This document shows, piece by piece, positions 40,728-52,059 of a stretch of DNA of 53,031 bases; within the stretch, counting starts at the first letter, position 1, and each line of letters starts with the position of its first letter. A program made the translations under genes and the position numbers. The notes beneath the pieces were generated by a model. That model saw only the letters and a list, made by a program, of their open reading frames with translations. It searched no databases and was not told the DNA's origin. This stretch comes from a bacterium (lineage in GTDB: Bacteria > Pseudomonadota > Alphaproteobacteria > SP197), in contig JAPPGE010000062.1 in assembly GCA_028821455.1 (NCBI GenBank), positions 1-53,031 of the forward strand, given 5' to 3'.

Positions 40728-41933
40728 ATGTTCAGGGATTTCATGACCGATCTCATTGGCGGGCGGGACAGGGCATCCGCACCGATGCTACCTTATGTTC
40801 TTCCAGATGCCACAGGCGACACCGGTGACGGTGCGCAATTCACCACCGGAGTGTTGCCGTATCAGCGGCTCGAGGCCCTGATCGGTTCCACGATCATACC
40901 TGAGGATCCGCCGGCGGAAGGCCAGCTGCAGCCGGCGAGCCTGGACCTCAGGCTGGGCGACGTCGCGTGGCGCGTCCGCTCGTCGTTCCTGCCGGGACCG
41001 CGTTCGACCGTCGAGGGCAAGCTTGCGGAAACCTCGGGCATCATGCACGAGATTGATCTCGCCGGAGGCGCGGTCCTGGAGCGCGGCTGCGTCTACATCA
41101 TTCCGCTTCAGGAGAGCCTGCGCCTGAAGGTGCAGGACGAACTCGCAGGCTTTGTCAATCCGAAGAGTTCGGTTGGCCGGCTCGATGTCTTCACCCGAGT
41201 CATCACGGATTACGCGACAGAATTCGACAGGGTGGCGCGAGGCTATCGGGGTCGCCTCTACGCTGAGGTGTCGCCACGCACGTTCTCCGTTCTGGTGCGC
41301 CGTGGGTCCCGACTTGCGCAGCTTCGGTTCCGTCGTGGCACTCCGCCGCTTGGCGAGGAAAGGCTGCGACAGCTTCACGACGAACACGGTCTTGTCGACA
41401 CTCCTGACGCCTCGATACGCGGCAATACCGTGGCCCTGACCCTGGATCTCGAAGGTGCGGGACCGGGATCTCTCGTCGGATTTCGCGCCCGGCGGAACAC
41501 CGGGGTCGTCGATGTCGATTGCAGGGGAGAACTCGAGGCGGCACGGTTCTGGGAGCCCATCCATGCCGCGGCCAACCTGATTCTCGACCCTGACGAGTTT
41601 CACATCCTTGCAACCCGGGAACGGGTGAGGGTTCCGCCCGATCATGCTGCCGAAATGGCGGCCTACGACACCCTCGTAGGCGAGTTCCGCGTGCACTATG
41701 CGGGTTTTTTCGATCCCGGCTTTGGCTGGAGCGCGGATGGTGGCGCCGGGGCAAAGGCCGTCCTCGAGGTCCGCAGTCACGAGGTTCCCTTCCTCCTCGA
41801 GCACGGCCAGATCATGGGACGACTTGCCTTTGAACGTCTTACCGAGCGCCCGTCGGTCCTCTATGGAGCCGACCTCGGAAGCCACTACCAGGACCAGTCG
41901 CTGGCGCTTTCGAAGCATTTCAGTGCCGGGTGA
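40728..41933 (+). CDS. Two-domain dCTP deaminase-like protein
   Basis: A 401-residue protein with two dUTPase/Dcd-fold units, the form found in alphaproteobacteria and annotated as 2'-deoxycytidine 5'-triphosphate deaminase. The first unit (about residues 45-225) has LQPASLDLRLGD, FVNPKSSVGRLDVFTRVITD, YRGRLYAEVSPRTFSVLVRRG and LAQLRFRRG. The second unit (about 235-390) is more divergent (FHILATRERVRVPP, GQIMGRLAFERL). Classic Dcd is a single-unit protein of about 190 residues. It would supply dUMP for thymidylate synthesis if active. A second ATG at 40743 has an equally good ribosome-binding site. Confidence 0.85.
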   Translation: MFRDFMTDLIGGRDRASAPMLPYVLPDATGDTGDGAQFTTGVLPYQRLEALIGSTIIPEDPPAEGQLQPASLDLRLGDVAWRVRSSFLPGPRSTVEGKLAETSGIMHEIDLAGGAVLERGCVYIIPLQESLRLKVQDELAGFVNPKSSVGRLDVFTRVITDYATEFDRVARGYRGRLYAEVSPRTFSVLVRRGSRLAQLRFRRGTPPLGEERLRQLHDEHGLVDTPDASIRGNTVALTLDLEGAGPGSLVGFRARRNTGVVDVDCRGELEAARFWEPIHAAANLILDPDEFHILATRERVRVPPDHAAEMAAYDTLVGEFRVHYAGFFDPGFGWSADGGAGAKAVLEVRSHEVPFLLEHGQIMGRLAFERLTERPSVLYGADLGSHYQDQSLALSKHFSAG

Positions 41934-41994
41934 GCAGCGATCAGCACGCCCTCATGACAGTGTTGCTGGAACCTCTTCCTCGCAAATGGCGAGC

Positions 41995-42011
41995 AAGGCG
42001 CGCAGCGCCTT
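41995..42011. terminator. Hairpin after the dCTP deaminase-like gene
   Basis: AAGGCGC-GCA-GCGCCTT is a perfect 7-bp stem with a 3-base loop in the 172-base gap before the sterol-desaturase gene. No U-tract follows. Confidence 0.35.
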
Positions 42012-42105
42012 CCCGGCCCGGATCTGACTGAGCAAACCGGTTGTCATGGCCAGGCGGATGCGGTTAGCGTTGACCTCAGGTTCCGGACGGCAGGGAGAGC
42101 AGGTC

Positions 42106-43134
42106 ATGGCGGCTTCCAGCTCCAGCAAACGCAATCGGGACTGGGCCTGGCATCCCGAAATCCCCATGCCCGTCGTACCGTTGTTCGCCTGGCCATGGCG
42201 GCCGGCGAAGGCGCTGCGGTATCTGCTGTCTCTCGGCTTCATGTGGACGCAGATCGTGCCCTTCGCGATTCTCGCGATCGTGGTCTGGGAGTTCACGCAG
42301 CCTGCCCTGGAGCGTTGCCGGGAACTTGAAGCAGGCTGGATTGCCTGGATGTACCTGCGCAATCTCGGTCTCATGATTCTGATCGCCGGGGGGCTGCATC
42401 TCTTTTTCCATACCTTCCGCGCCCAGGGCGACCAGCGAAAATTCGACTCCCGCGACCTTGCCCGCAACGACGCGCGCTTCTTCACCGGAAACCAGACGCG
42501 TGACAACATCTTCTGGTCGTGCACCAGTGGCGTCGGCATCTGGACAGCCTACGAGGTGATCATGATGTGGGGATACGCCAATGGCTGGTTCCCGCATTTC
42601 CTCGTCTGGCACGAGAACCCGGTGCTCTTCGTCGCCTGGTTCCTGATCATTCCCTTCTGGTCGGCCGTGCACTTCTATGTCATCCATCGGCTGCTTCACT
42701 GGAAGCCGCTGTTCCGCATCGCCCACGCTCTCCATCATCGCAATGTGACTGTCGGACCCTGGTCGGGTCTGTCGATGCATCCGATCGAGCACATCATCTA
42801 TCTTTCGGGCGTCTTCATTCACGCGGCGGTGGTGTCGCACCCGGTGCATGTCCTGTTCCACGGGCAGTACAACACCCTGCAGGCGGCAACGTCCCATACG
42901 GGTTTCGATTCCATCCTGGTGCGCGGCAAACCGGTTCACTACGCCGGCAGCTTCTTCCACACGCTTCATCACCGCTACTACAACTGCAACTACGGCAACC
43001 AGCTGGTGCCGATGGACAAGTGGTTCGGCAGCTTTCACGACGGCACCCCGGAGACATGGGCCAGGCTGCGCCGCCGCATGGCATCGCAAGCGGCTGCGTC
43101 AGCGGCCGGCCACGGCACGTCATCCGCTGCATGA
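42106..43134 (+). CDS. Sterol desaturase / fatty acid hydroxylase family protein
   Basis: A 342-residue membrane di-iron oxygenase. Histidine clusters run in order HRLLH, HALHHRN and HTLHHRYYN, which should bind two irons, among four to five membrane segments (first at about residue 45). Family members introduce hydroxyls or double bonds in lipids, carotenoids or sterols. The ATG at 42106 follows AGGGAGAGC. The C-terminal tail is Ala-rich and unremarkable. No lipid-pathway neighbour helps name the substrate. Confidence 0.88.
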   Translation: MAASSSSKRNRDWAWHPEIPMPVVPLFAWPWRPAKALRYLLSLGFMWTQIVPFAILAIVVWEFTQPALERCRELEAGWIAWMYLRNLGLMILIAGGLHLFFHTFRAQGDQRKFDSRDLARNDARFFTGNQTRDNIFWSCTSGVGIWTAYEVIMMWGYANGWFPHFLVWHENPVLFVAWFLIIPFWSAVHFYVIHRLLHWKPLFRIAHALHHRNVTVGPWSGLSMHPIEHIIYLSGVFIHAAVVSHPVHVLFHGQYNTLQAATSHTGFDSILVRGKPVHYAGSFFHTLHHRYYNCNYGNQLVPMDKWFGSFHDGTPETWARLRRRMASQAAASAAGHGTSSAA

Positions 43135-43155
43135 GGCGCGAGACTGACCTGACGA

Positions 43156-46011
43156 CTACTCCGCCGCGGCCGTGATGGTCCCTGCGTCGGAGAGAATGCC
43201 GGCGAGATAGCGGCCCGTGTGGCTGGCCGGGATACCGGCAACGGCCTCCGGTTCTCCCTCGGCGACAATGTGACCGCCTTCGTCGCCGCCCTCGGGGCCC
43301 AGATCGATGATCCAGTCGGCAGTCTTGATCACTTCGAGGTTGTGCTCGATGACGACCACGGTGTTGCCGGTCTCGACCAGGGCGTGCAGGACCTCGAGGA
43401 GCCTGCGCACGTCCTCGAAATGAAGTCCCGTGGTTGGTTCGTCGAGAATGTAGAGAGTGCGGCCAGTGGCGCGCCGTGACAGCTCCTTGGCCAGCTTGAC
43501 CCTCTGTGCCTCTCCGCCCGAGAGCGTCGTCGCCGGCTGGCCGATCCTGATGTAGCCCAGTCCGACGCGCATCAGCATGTCAAGTTTCGAGCGAATGGCC
43601 GGCACCGCCTGAAAGAAATCGCGTCCCTCCTCGACGGTCATGTCGAGCACGTCCGCGATCGACTTGCCGCGGAACCTGATCTCGAGGGTCTCCCGGTTGT
43701 AGCGCCGGCCCCGGCAGGTGTCGCACTGGACGTAGACATCGGCAAGAAAGTGCATTTCGATGCGCAGGAGGCCGTCTCCTCGGCAGGCCTCGCAACGCCC
43801 GCCCTCGACGTTGAAACTGAAGCGTCCGGGCAGGTAGCCCCGCGCCTTCGATTCCGGCAGACCGGCAAACCACTCGCGGATGGGTGTGAAGGCGCCGGTA
43901 TAGGTGGCCGGATTGGACCGCGGCGTCCGGCCGATCGGCGACTGGTCGATGTCCACCACCTTGTCGAACATGTCAGCACCCTCGAGTACCGTATGAGCTC
44001 CTGCCGCGTGGTGATGCGATCCGAGGTGGTTGTTGAGCGCCAGGTAGAGGGTTTCGTTCACCAGGGTCGACTTGCCGCTGCCGGACACTCCGGTTACGCA
44101 GGTAAGGGCGCCAACGGGAAAGCGGGCAGTGATCGCCTTGAGATTGTTGGCCGACGCACCGGCGAGGGTCAGGAACCGGGTCGATCCGCGCCGGCTGTCG
44201 GGGACGTCGATCTGGCGCGAGCCAACGAGATACTGACCGGTCAGACTGGCCTCGCTCGCCATGACGTCAGCCGGCGTTCCTTCGGCGACGATGTGACCGC
44301 CGTGTTCACCGGCGCCAGGGCCCAGATCGATCACATGGTCGGCGGCCCGGATTGCTTCCTCGTCGTGTTCCACGACGATCACCGTGTTCCCCAGGTTGCG
44401 CAGATCGGTCAGGGTCTCCAGAAGCCGCTGGTTGTCTCTCTGGTGCAGGCCAATCGACGGCTCGTCCAGCACGTAGAGGACCCCGGTCAGGCCCGATCCG
44501 ATCTGGGAGGCGAGCCTGATGCGCTGACCCTCGCCACCGGACAGAGTTCCGGAACGGCGTGACAGGGCCAGATAGTCGAGACCCACCCGGCTGAGGAACG
44601 TCAGACGATCGTTGATTTCGGCAAGGATGCGCCGGGCAATCTCGGCCTGCTGGGGGTTCAGCGTCCTGGCCACACCGGCAAACCAGAGCCGGGCTTCGCC
44701 GATCGAATACTCCGAGACCTCGGCGATATGCTTGCCGGCTATACGCACGGCAAGGGCCTCCGGCTTGAGACGGAATCCGTTACAGGTCTCGCAGGTGGTC
44801 ATGGCCTGATAGCGGCCGAGTTCTTCGCGCACGTGTTCGCTCGATGTCTCCCTGAGGCGCCTCTCAAGACCCGGGACCACGCCTCTGAACGGCGCCCGGA
44901 ACTCAGAGAGATCGTCCTCTTCGCCGAACTCCTCCGTCCACCGTATCTTCTCGTTGCCTGATCCCTCGAGAAGCATGGTGCGCATGTCCTGTGGCAGGTC
45001 CTGCCAGGGCGTGTGGAGGGACGCACCGAAATGGCGTGCTACCGAGCGCATGGCCCGTCTGTAGTAGAGGCTCGAGCTGCGATGCCAGGGGACGATGGCA
45101 CCGCCGTCGAGACTGCGACGGGGATCGGGAACAATGAGATTGACGTCGAAGACGAGACGGGTGCCGATGCCGCTGCACTCCGGACAGGCGCCGAAGGGGT
45201 TGTTGAAGGAAAACAGCCGGGGTTCGATCTCCTCGATCGTGAAGCCTGACACGGGGCAGGCAAATCGCGAGGAGAGGGTCGTCTGTTCGTGACTGTCGAC
45301 GTCGAAGACGACGAGGAGTCCATCGGAAAGACCGAGGACCGTCTCGATGGAGTCCGCGAGCCTTCCCTCCAGTCCTTCGCGCTTGACGACCCGGTCGACC
45401 ACGACCTCGATGGTGTGCTTGCGTTTCTTGTCCAGGCGCGGAGCATCCTCGATCATGTGTACGGCGCCGTCGATCCTCACACGCTGAAAACCCGACCTCA
45501 GCAGCTCGCCGAGTTCCTTGCGGTACTCGCCCTTGCGACCCCGCACCACCGGAGCCAGCAGCATGAGGCGGGCGCCATCGGCCATGCCCATGATCCGGTC
45601 GACCATCTGGCTGACCGACTGGCTTTCAATCGGCAATCCGGTCACGGGCGACCAGGGAACGCCGACCCTGGCCCACAAGAGGCGCATGTAGTCGTGAATC
45701 TCCGTCACCGTGCCAACCGTCGAGCGTGGATTCTTGGAGGTTGTCTTCTGCTCGATCGATATCGCCGGGGACAGGCCGTCGATGTGCTCGACATCGGGCT
45801 TTTCCATCATCTCGAGGAACTGGCGCGCATAGGCGCTCAGACTCTCGACGTAACGTCTCTGGCCTTCGGCGTAGATGGTATCGAAGGCAAGGGACGACTT
45901 CCCCGACCCGCTCAGCCCGGTCATGACGATCAGACGGTCTCGGGGGAACTCGACGTTGATACCCTTGAGATTGTGCTCCCGCGCGCCGCGTACGCGGATG
46001 CTCTTGTTCAT
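43156..46011 (-). CDS. uvrA: Excinuclease ABC subunit A
   Basis: A 951-residue damage-recognition ATPase of nucleotide-excision repair. The two ABC units have GLSGSGKSS (about residue 33) and GVSGSGKST (about residue 640), each with its LSGGE signature. The C-terminal zinc module is complete ([11 protein letters not shown] ... [12 protein letters not shown]). In the other zinc site the second cysteine is replaced by serine ([12 protein letters not shown] ... GACPECSG), a change I also recall in other alphaproteobacterial UvrA. The ATG at 46011 is chosen; a TTG seven codons upstream is the alternative. Divergent from ssb. Confidence 0.96.
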   Translation of the reverse strand: MNKSIRVRGAREHNLKGINVEFPRDRLIVMTGLSGSGKSSLAFDTIYAEGQRRYVESLSAYARQFLEMMEKPDVEHIDGLSPAISIEQKTTSKNPRSTVGTVTEIHDYMRLLWARVGVPWSPVTGLPIESQSVSQMVDRIMGMADGARLMLLAPVVRGRKGEYRKELGELLRSGFQRVRIDGAVHMIEDAPRLDKKRKHTIEVVVDRVVKREGLEGRLADSIETVLGLSDGLLVVFDVDSHEQTTLSSRFACPVSGFTIEEIEPRLFSFNNPFGACPECSGIGTRLVFDVNLIVPDPRRSLDGGAIVPWHRSSSLYYRRAMRSVARHFGASLHTPWQDLPQDMRTMLLEGSGNEKIRWTEEFGEEDDLSEFRAPFRGVVPGLERRLRETSSEHVREELGRYQAMTTCETCNGFRLKPEALAVRIAGKHIAEVSEYSIGEARLWFAGVARTLNPQQAEIARRILAEINDRLTFLSRVGLDYLALSRRSGTLSGGEGQRIRLASQIGSGLTGVLYVLDEPSIGLHQRDNQRLLETLTDLRNLGNTVIVVEHDEEAIRAADHVIDLGPGAGEHGGHIVAEGTPADVMASEASLTGQYLVGSRQIDVPDSRRGSTRFLTLAGASANNLKAITARFPVGALTCVTGVSGSGKSTLVNETLYLALNNHLGSHHHAAGAHTVLEGADMFDKVVDIDQSPIGRTPRSNPATYTGAFTPIREWFAGLPESKARGYLPGRFSFNVEGGRCEACRGDGLLRIEMHFLADVYVQCDTCRGRRYNRETLEIRFRGKSIADVLDMTVEEGRDFFQAVPAIRSKLDMLMRVGLGYIRIGQPATTLSGGEAQRVKLAKELSRRATGRTLYILDEPTTGLHFEDVRRLLEVLHALVETGNTVVVIEHNLEVIKTADWIIDLGPEGGDEGGHIVAEGEPEAVAGIPASHTGRYLAGILSDAGTITAAAE

Positions 46012-46172
46012 TGTGGTTCCGTGTCTCTCCAATCCTGTTTATGGGGATGCGCCATGCCTGACAAGGGCGGTATCTGTGGATAGGCACCCGCAGTTCTTCA
46101 TGCGCCGTCGGCCAACCCCTGATATGCTCAACGATACACCCAATTCACCGGTCATTCATGTGGAGATGCCAG

Positions 46173-46646
46173 ATGGCAGGAAGCGTCAACAAGGTCATTT
46201 TGGTGGGCAACCTCGGTCGCGATCCGGAGATCCGTCGGATGACGTCGGGAGATGCCGTCGCCAATCTGTCGCTTGCCACCACCAAGACCTGGAATGACCG
46301 GCAGACCGGTGAGAAGAAGGAGCGCACCGAGTGGCACAGGGTGGCCATCTTCGGCCGGACGGCGGAGGTTGCCGAGCGCTACCTGCGGAAGGGTTCGAAA
46401 ATCTATATCGAGGGTGAGTTGCAGACCCGCAAGTGGCAGGACCAGAGCGGCCAGGAACGCTATACGACGGAAGTCGTGGTGCGGGGCTTTGGCGGCACGA
46501 TGGTGATGCTCGACAGCCGGGGAGGGGGTGCGCCTCGCATGGACGGTGGCGATCCGCAACAAGCGCCGTGGAACGAGGTCGAGGATTCCGGCCAGACTGT
46601 CTCCGACAGGATTTCATCGGACTTCGACGACGGAATCCCCTTCTGA
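46173..46646 (+). CDS. ssb: Single-stranded DNA-binding protein
   Basis: A 157-residue OB-fold protein beginning [19 protein letters not shown], with the tetramer core ending near [12 protein letters not shown] and the acidic tip DFDDGIPF that docks partner proteins. GGAG nine bases upstream supports the ATG at 46173 over one five codons earlier. Divergent from uvrA; no clear LexA box was found between them. Confidence 0.95.
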   Translation: MAGSVNKVILVGNLGRDPEIRRMTSGDAVANLSLATTKTWNDRQTGEKKERTEWHRVAIFGRTAEVAERYLRKGSKIYIEGELQTRKWQDQSGQERYTTEVVVRGFGGTMVMLDSRGGGAPRMDGGDPQQAPWNEVEDSGQTVSDRISSDFDDGIPF

Positions 46647-46686
46647 CCACCGTGCCAGGGAGACGCCTGCAGCCAGTCGATAGCGC

Positions 46687-49386
46687 ATGGCGGGACGTGA
46701 CGTGACCGATCCGGTTTCTTCTGAAGCCATCGCGCCGGTTTCGATCGAGGATGAGCTGCGCAGGAGCTACCTCGACTACGCCATGAGCGTCATCGTGTCT
46801 CGGGCCCTTCCCGATGTTCGCGATGGCCTCAAGCCGGTCCAGCGGCGCATTCTCTATGCGATGGGCGAAGCCGGCTATACAGCCGACCGTCCCTACCGCA
46901 AATCCGCCCGCATCGTCGGCGACGTGATGGCCCGTTACCATCCCCATGGCGACAGTGCGATCTACGATGCCATGGTGAGGATGGCGCAGACCTTCACCAT
47001 GCGTTCGCCACTTGTCGATGGTCAGGGGAACTTCGGTTCCATGGATGCGGATCCGCCGGCCGCCATGCGCTACACCGAGGCAAGGCTTGCCCGCATCGCG
47101 TCCAGTCTGCTTTCCGATATCGACCATGACACGGTGGATTTCCGCGACAACTACGATGGCAGCGAGACGGAACCGGTGGTGTTGCCGGCCTGTTTCCCCA
47201 ATCTCATCGTCAACGGCAGCACCGGTATCGCTGTCGGCATGGCCACCAACATTCCACCTCACAATCTTGGTGAAGTGATTGATGCATGTTGTGCATTCAT
47301 TGATGATCCATTGATCACTCCGGGCGAGCTTCTGCGATATGTGCCGTGCCCCGACTTCCCCACCGGGGGAATGGTCATGGGCCAGGCCGGCGTGCGGGAT
47401 GCCTACCTGTCAGGAAGAGGACGGATCATCGTGCGTGCCCGCACTCACATCGAGGAGGTGCGCAAGGGACGCGAGGCCATCATCGTCACCGAAGTCCCCT
47501 ACCAGGTGAACAAGGCGAGGTTGATCGAACGTATCTCCGAACTGGTCCGGGACAAGCGCGTGGAAGGCATCCACGAGTTGCGCGACGAGAGCGACCGTCA
47601 CGGAGTACGGGTGGTGATCGAACTCAAGCGCGATGCGATGTCCGATGTCGTGCTCAACCAGCTGTGGCACTACACACCGCTGCAGATCGTCTTTGCGGTC
47701 AACATGCTGGCCCTCGACGAGGCAGGACAGCCCCGCCAGATGTCGCTCCTTGACATCATTGCGCGGTTCATCCGTTTTCGCGAAGCCGTGGTCACCCGGC
47801 GGCTGCGCCATGAACTTGCACGCATGCAGGAGCGTGCCCACCAGTTGATCGGTCTCGCCATTGCCGTGACGGAAGTCGACGAGGTTGTAACCCTCATCCG
47901 CAATGCAGCCAGCCCGGAGGACGCGCGGACACAGCTGATGGCCAGGACCTGGCGCGCCGCCGTGGTCGAACCGGTGCTTGGACTGATCGAGGGAGCAGAG
48001 GCCCTCACCCGGTTGCGCGAAGATGGTGTCTATCGACTCTCCCTCGAGCAGGCGCGCGCCATTCTGGAGTTGCGCCTGCAGCGGTTGACCGGCCTGGAGA
48101 GAGACAAGATCATCGCCGAACTCAAGGAGTTGGCGGAGAAAATCAAAAGCCACCTTACCATTCTGGCGTCTCGAGACCGCCTGATGGAACTCATTCGGGG
48201 AGAACTCGTCGAATTGCGTGACGAATTCGTCAGTGAACGGCGCACGGAACTCGGCGAGGAGGTGTTCGACTGGACCGACGAGGACCTCATCCAGCCGGAG
48301 GACATGGTCGTCACCGTCAGTCTCAACGGATACGTCAAGCGGGTGCCGCTGGCCGACTACCGGGCGCAAAGGCGCGGTGGCAAGGGACGCAGCGGCATGT
48401 CCATTCGCGACGAGGATGTCGTCAACCAGGTGTTTGTGGTCAACACCCACGCCTGGGTCCTGTTCTTCGCCACTTCCGGTCTTGTCTTCCGTCTGAAGAC
48501 CTACCGCCTGCCCATGGCAACGCCGCAGGCGCGAGGCAAGGCCTTTGTCAACCTGCTCCCCCTGGATGGCGGCGAAACGATCTCGACGGTCATGCCCATG
48601 CCGACTGACGAAGCAAGCTGGGACGACCTGCACGTGGTGTTCGCGACCGCACAGGGCACGATACGACGCAACCGGCTGTCGGACTTTGCCAACATCCGGA
48701 GAAACGGTCTCATTGCCATGAAGCTGGAGGAAGACGAGCGGCTGATCGGCGTCAAGACCTGCCGCGAGGATCAGGACATCCTGCTGTTCACCCGCCAGGG
48801 ACGCGCCATCCGCTTTCCCGTCGACGCCATCCGCACGTTCGCCGGGCGCACCTCCACGGGCGTGAGGGGAATCCGCCTTGGAGACGGCGATGCCGTCATC
48901 GACATGACGGTCCTCGATCACATCGACATCAACCCGGAGGTCAGGGCGGCCTACCTGAAACGTGCGGGGCTGGAACGGCGTTCCGACCAGGAAGAGACGG
49001 ACGATGCGCCCGGCATCGCTGACGATGTCTACGAAGAACTGCGCTGTCAGGAACAGTTTCTCCTTACCGTGGCCAGCGATGGCCTTGGCAAGCGCAGTTC
49101 GGCCTACGAGTACCGCGTCACGGGACGAGGAGGACAGGGTATAGGCAACATGAGCCTCGATCGAGGCGAGGAGATGGATCGCGCCGAAGTGGTTGCCTCG
49201 TTTCCTGTTGTCGACAGCGACCAGATCGTGCTCGTCTCCGACAGCGGCCAGCTGATCCGCAGTCCCGTCAACGAGATTCGCATCGCCGGTCGCAACACCC
49301 GCGGCGTGCATCTCTTCCGTGTTACCGAGGGCACGAAAGTGGTATCGGTGGCGCTGGTCAAGGAAGAAGACAACGGGGATCCCTGA
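46687..49386 (+). CDS. gyrA: DNA gyrase subunit A
   Basis: An 899-residue type II topoisomerase subunit. The catalytic tyrosine is Tyr129 ([10 protein letters not shown]). The GyrA box QRRGGKG at residues 561-567, which allows DNA wrapping, separates it from ParC. In the quinolone-resistance region, Ser90 and Asp94 (HGDSAIYD) are the susceptible-type residues. The C-terminal beta-pinwheel is complete, with an insertion of about 45 acidic residues near 750-800 ([17 protein letters not shown]). It starts 40 bases after ssb. Confidence 0.96.
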   Translation: MAGRDVTDPVSSEAIAPVSIEDELRRSYLDYAMSVIVSRALPDVRDGLKPVQRRILYAMGEAGYTADRPYRKSARIVGDVMARYHPHGDSAIYDAMVRMAQTFTMRSPLVDGQGNFGSMDADPPAAMRYTEARLARIASSLLSDIDHDTVDFRDNYDGSETEPVVLPACFPNLIVNGSTGIAVGMATNIPPHNLGEVIDACCAFIDDPLITPGELLRYVPCPDFPTGGMVMGQAGVRDAYLSGRGRIIVRARTHIEEVRKGREAIIVTEVPYQVNKARLIERISELVRDKRVEGIHELRDESDRHGVRVVIELKRDAMSDVVLNQLWHYTPLQIVFAVNMLALDEAGQPRQMSLLDIIARFIRFREAVVTRRLRHELARMQERAHQLIGLAIAVTEVDEVVTLIRNAASPEDARTQLMARTWRAAVVEPVLGLIEGAEALTRLREDGVYRLSLEQARAILELRLQRLTGLERDKIIAELKELAEKIKSHLTILASRDRLMELIRGELVELRDEFVSERRTELGEEVFDWTDEDLIQPEDMVVTVSLNGYVKRVPLADYRAQRRGGKGRSGMSIRDEDVVNQVFVVNTHAWVLFFATSGLVFRLKTYRLPMATPQARGKAFVNLLPLDGGETISTVMPMPTDEASWDDLHVVFATAQGTIRRNRLSDFANIRRNGLIAMKLEEDERLIGVKTCREDQDILLFTRQGRAIRFPVDAIRTFAGRTSTGVRGIRLGDGDAVIDMTVLDHIDINPEVRAAYLKRAGLERRSDQEETDDAPGIADDVYEELRCQEQFLLTVASDGLGKRSSAYEYRVTGRGGQGIGNMSLDRGEEMDRAEVVASFPVVDSDQIVLVSDSGQLIRSPVNEIRIAGRNTRGVHLFRVTEGTKVVSVALVKEEDNGDP

Positions 49387-49396
49387 CGCGTCAGGG
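49381..49396 (+). terminator. Perfect palindrome at the gyrA stop codon
   Basis: CCCTGA-CGCG-TCAGGG is a 16-base perfect palindrome containing the gyrA TGA. It could weaken read-through into coaD or stabilise the gyrA end. There is no U-tract. Confidence 0.3.
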
Positions 49397-49415
49397 GCGA
49401 TCCGGGGAAGGTTTG

Positions 49416-49919
49416 ATGAACGCGAGCAGGGTTGGTGTCTATCCGGGATCGTTCGATCCCGTGACCAACGGTCATATCGACGTCATTTCCAGGGCACGCA
49501 CGCTGGTGGACAGGCTCATCGTCGGCGTCGCCGTCAACACCGGCAAGAATCCGCTGTTCGGTTACGACGAGCGCGTGGAGATGCTCGAGAGGGAACTGTC
49601 GGATCTCAAGGCTGCGTCGGGGCTTGCGAGCATCGATGTGCGTCCCATCAATGGTCTTCTGGTGGCGTTTGCCAAGGAGTGCGGCGCCGGCGTGATCATC
49701 CGCGGACTGCGTGCCGTCAGCGATTTCGACTACGAGTTTCAGATGGCGGGCATGAACGCCCGCATGGAACCCGGCGTTGAAACGGTGTTCCTCATGGCTT
49801 CGGAACGCCACACGTTCATCTCTTCGCGCCTGGTCAAGGAAGTGGCGTTGCTGGGGGGCGATTTTGCGAGCTTCGTTCCTGAACGCGTGGCCCGGCGCCT
49901 TGCCAGGGCCATAGCTTGA
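49416..49919 (+). CDS. coaD: Phosphopantetheine adenylyltransferase
   Basis: A 167-residue nucleotidyltransferase of coenzyme A synthesis. The T/HxGH motif is in GSFDPVTNGHIDVI at the N-terminus. RGLRAVSDFDYEFQMAGMN and the C-terminal ISSRLVKEVALLGGD complete the signature. The ATG at 49416 follows GGGGAAGG; an in-frame TTG precedes it by one codon. Confidence 0.95.
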   Translation: MNASRVGVYPGSFDPVTNGHIDVISRARTLVDRLIVGVAVNTGKNPLFGYDERVEMLERELSDLKAASGLASIDVRPINGLLVAFAKECGAGVIIRGLRAVSDFDYEFQMAGMNARMEPGVETVFLMASERHTFISSRLVKEVALLGGDFASFVPERVARRLARAIA

Positions 49920-49924
49920 GGCCG

Positions 49925-50962
49925 ATGCGGGTCGATTCATTCGACTTCGACCTTCCTCCCGACAGGATCGCAACACGCCCTGTGGAGCCCCGCGATGCGG
50001 CGCGTCTTCTGTATGTCGATGGGTCGGGCGACCGGACCCATCACATCTTCGCGGATCTCCCCCGGCTCCTCGAACCGGGCGACATTCTCGTGGTCAACGA
50101 TACCCGGGTCGTGCCCGTCCGGATGAGCGGGCAGAGTGCCCGCACTCCTGTGGAGGTGACGGCCGTGGGTTGTGAAGGCGGTAGCTTGTGGCGGGTTCTG
50201 GCGCGCCCGGCTCGCAAGCTCAAGCCAGGACAGCATATCTCGCTGTCCGGCGAACTTTCTGCCGCTGTCGTCGCCAGGGAGGCGAACGGAGCCGTCATTC
50301 TCGATGTCGGCATGGCCCGAGAGGAGTTTCTGGCCCATCTCGAATGCCATGGGGCGATGCCTCTGCCGCCCTACATCCGGCGTCGTGCCGATGGGCGCGA
50401 TCACAGCGACTATCAGACGATCTTCGCCCTCCATGCCGGGGCCATCGCCGCGCCGACCGCCGGGCTGCATTTCACGGAGCGGTTGCTCGAGGCTCTTGCC
50501 GCAACGGGAATCGGGCGTGTCGCCCTCACGCTGCATGTCGGCCCCGGCACCTTCATGCCGATTCGCACGGACGCGGTCCGGGATCACGACATGCAGGGGG
50601 AGTGGGGAGAGATCTCCCCGGAGGCGGCAGCCCGGATCAATGCCGCACGGCAGTCTGGCAGGCGAATCATTGCTGTCGGCACGACCACCGTGCGCCTTCT
50701 CGAAAGCGCGGTTGACGACTCCGGCGTCGTGCACCCCTACCGGGGCGACACCACTCTCTTCATCACGCCGGGGCACAGGTTCCGTGCCATTGACGCCCTG
50801 ATTACCAACTTTCACCTTCCCCGCTCGACGCTCTTCATGCTCGTGTGCGCCTTTCTCGGCACCGGAATCATGAAGCGGGCCTACCAGGACGCCATCGCAG
50901 GGGACTACCGTTTCTACAGCTACGGCGATGCCTGCCTGCTTGCGAGGGAGCGACCGTGCTGA
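49925..50962 (+). CDS. queA: S-adenosylmethionine:tRNA ribosyltransferase-isomerase
   Basis: A 345-residue enzyme that builds the cyclopentane ring of epoxyqueuosine in tRNA. Signatures are [47 protein letters not shown] and [20 protein letters not shown] use the ATG at 49925, five bases after the coaD stop. It overlaps tgt by 7 bases, the next step of the same tRNA modification. Confidence 0.95.
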   Translation: MRVDSFDFDLPPDRIATRPVEPRDAARLLYVDGSGDRTHHIFADLPRLLEPGDILVVNDTRVVPVRMSGQSARTPVEVTAVGCEGGSLWRVLARPARKLKPGQHISLSGELSAAVVAREANGAVILDVGMAREEFLAHLECHGAMPLPPYIRRRADGRDHSDYQTIFALHAGAIAAPTAGLHFTERLLEALAATGIGRVALTLHVGPGTFMPIRTDAVRDHDMQGEWGEISPEAAARINAARQSGRRIIAVGTTTVRLLESAVDDSGVVHPYRGDTTLFITPGHRFRAIDALITNFHLPRSTLFMLVCAFLGTGIMKRAYQDAIAGDYRFYSYGDACLLARERPC

Positions 50963-52059
50963 GCTGGCGCTGCCGGGGGACCAGCGGACGGGCGCGTACC
51001 GGTGTCCTGTCGACCGCACACGGCGAGGTGCAGACACCGGTGTTCATGCCTGTGGGAACGGCCGCAACCGTCAAAGGCCTGATGACCGCTCATCTGCAGG
51101 AAGCCGGTGTTTCCATGCTTCTTGGCAACACCTATCACCTCATGTTGCGTCCGGGAGCGGGAAGAATCCGTGATCTGGGCGGGCTGAGGCGGTTCATGAA
51201 CTGGCCGGGACCCGTTTTGACCGACAGCGGCGGTTTCCAGATCTTCTCGCTCAAGGGCCTGAGCAAGGTCACGGAAGAGGGAGCCGTCTTCCGCAGCCAT
51301 GTTGACGGCAGCCGCCACGAGCTCACGCCGGAACGCTCAGTGGAAATTCAGGAGTATCTCGATTCGACCGTCACCATGGCTCTCGATGAATGCACCGAAC
51401 ATCCGGCCACGCACGAAAGGGCGCTGCAGTCCATGGAACGCTCCATGCGCTGGGCCGAGCGCTGCAGGACCGCGTTCCGTCCCCGGAAAGGCTACGGTCT
51501 CTTCGGGATCGTGCAGGGCGGCGTTCACGATGATCTGCGCCTTGCCAGCGCCCGCGCACTGCGGTCGATCGGATTCGAGGGCTATGCCGTCGGCGGCCTG
51601 GCGGTGGGAGAAGGACAGCAGGAGATGTTCCGTGTCCTGGACGGTGTGGTGGAGCAGCTGCCGGCAGACAGACCGCGCTATCTCATGGGAGTGGGTCGCC
51701 CGGACGACATCATCGGCGCGGTAGCACGCGGTATCGACATGTTCGACTGTGTTCTGCCCAGCCGTTCCGGAAGAACAGGCCAGGCCTTCCTCAGGCATGG
51801 CACACTCAATATCCGGAATGCCCGCCATCGCGATGACCCGCAGCCGCTCGATCCTGACTGTTGCTGTCCGGCATGCCGGAACCACTCGAGGGCCTACCTG
51901 CACCACCTGTTCCGTTGCGGCGAGATGCTGGGTCCGATCCTTCTGTCGCTCCACAACATCACCCGCTATCAAGATCTCATGGGTGAGATCCGCCAGGCCA
52001 TCGAGGACGGAACCTTCGATAAACTGGCCACCGGTGCCCGCTCTCAAGGCCTTTCGTAG
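50956..52059 (+). CDS. tgt: Queuine tRNA-guanine transglycosylase
   Basis: A 367-residue enzyme that swaps guanine 34 for the queuosine precursor in tRNA. The general-base Asp90 is in [10 protein letters not shown] and the nucleophile segment is [12 protein letters not shown]. The zinc site is C-x-C-x2-C-type with a distal His ([18 protein letters not shown]). It starts at GTG 50956 inside the end of queA, indicating coupled translation. Its 3' end overlaps the convergent oxygenase gene by 16 bases. Confidence 0.95.
   Translation: MLSWRCRGTSGRARTGVLSTAHGEVQTPVFMPVGTAATVKGLMTAHLQEAGVSMLLGNTYHLMLRPGAGRIRDLGGLRRFMNWPGPVLTDSGGFQIFSLKGLSKVTEEGAVFRSHVDGSRHELTPERSVEIQEYLDSTVTMALDECTEHPATHERALQSMERSMRWAERCRTAFRPRKGYGLFGIVQGGVHDDLRLASARALRSIGFEGYAVGGLAVGEGQQEMFRVLDGVVEQLPADRPRYLMGVGRPDDIIGAVARGIDMFDCVLPSRSGRTGQAFLRHGTLNIRNARHRDDPQPLDPDCCCPACRNHSRAYLHHLFRCGEMLGPILLSLHNITRYQDLMGEIRQAIEDGTFDKLATGARSQGLS

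Noticed and set aside
41952..42047. 31-codon minus-strand frame before the sterol-desaturase gene as a small protein
   Set aside because: No ribosome-binding site and no coherent helix or motif; the stretch contains a hairpin instead.
46006..46019. GTTC-N6-GTTC across the uvrA start codon as a LexA box
   Set aside because: The alphaproteobacterial SOS box is GTTC-N7-GTTC; the spacing is one base short and it covers coding sequence.
47410..49311. 633-codon open frame on the minus strand inside gyrA
   Set aside because: Antisense shadow of gyrA; no recognisable protein.
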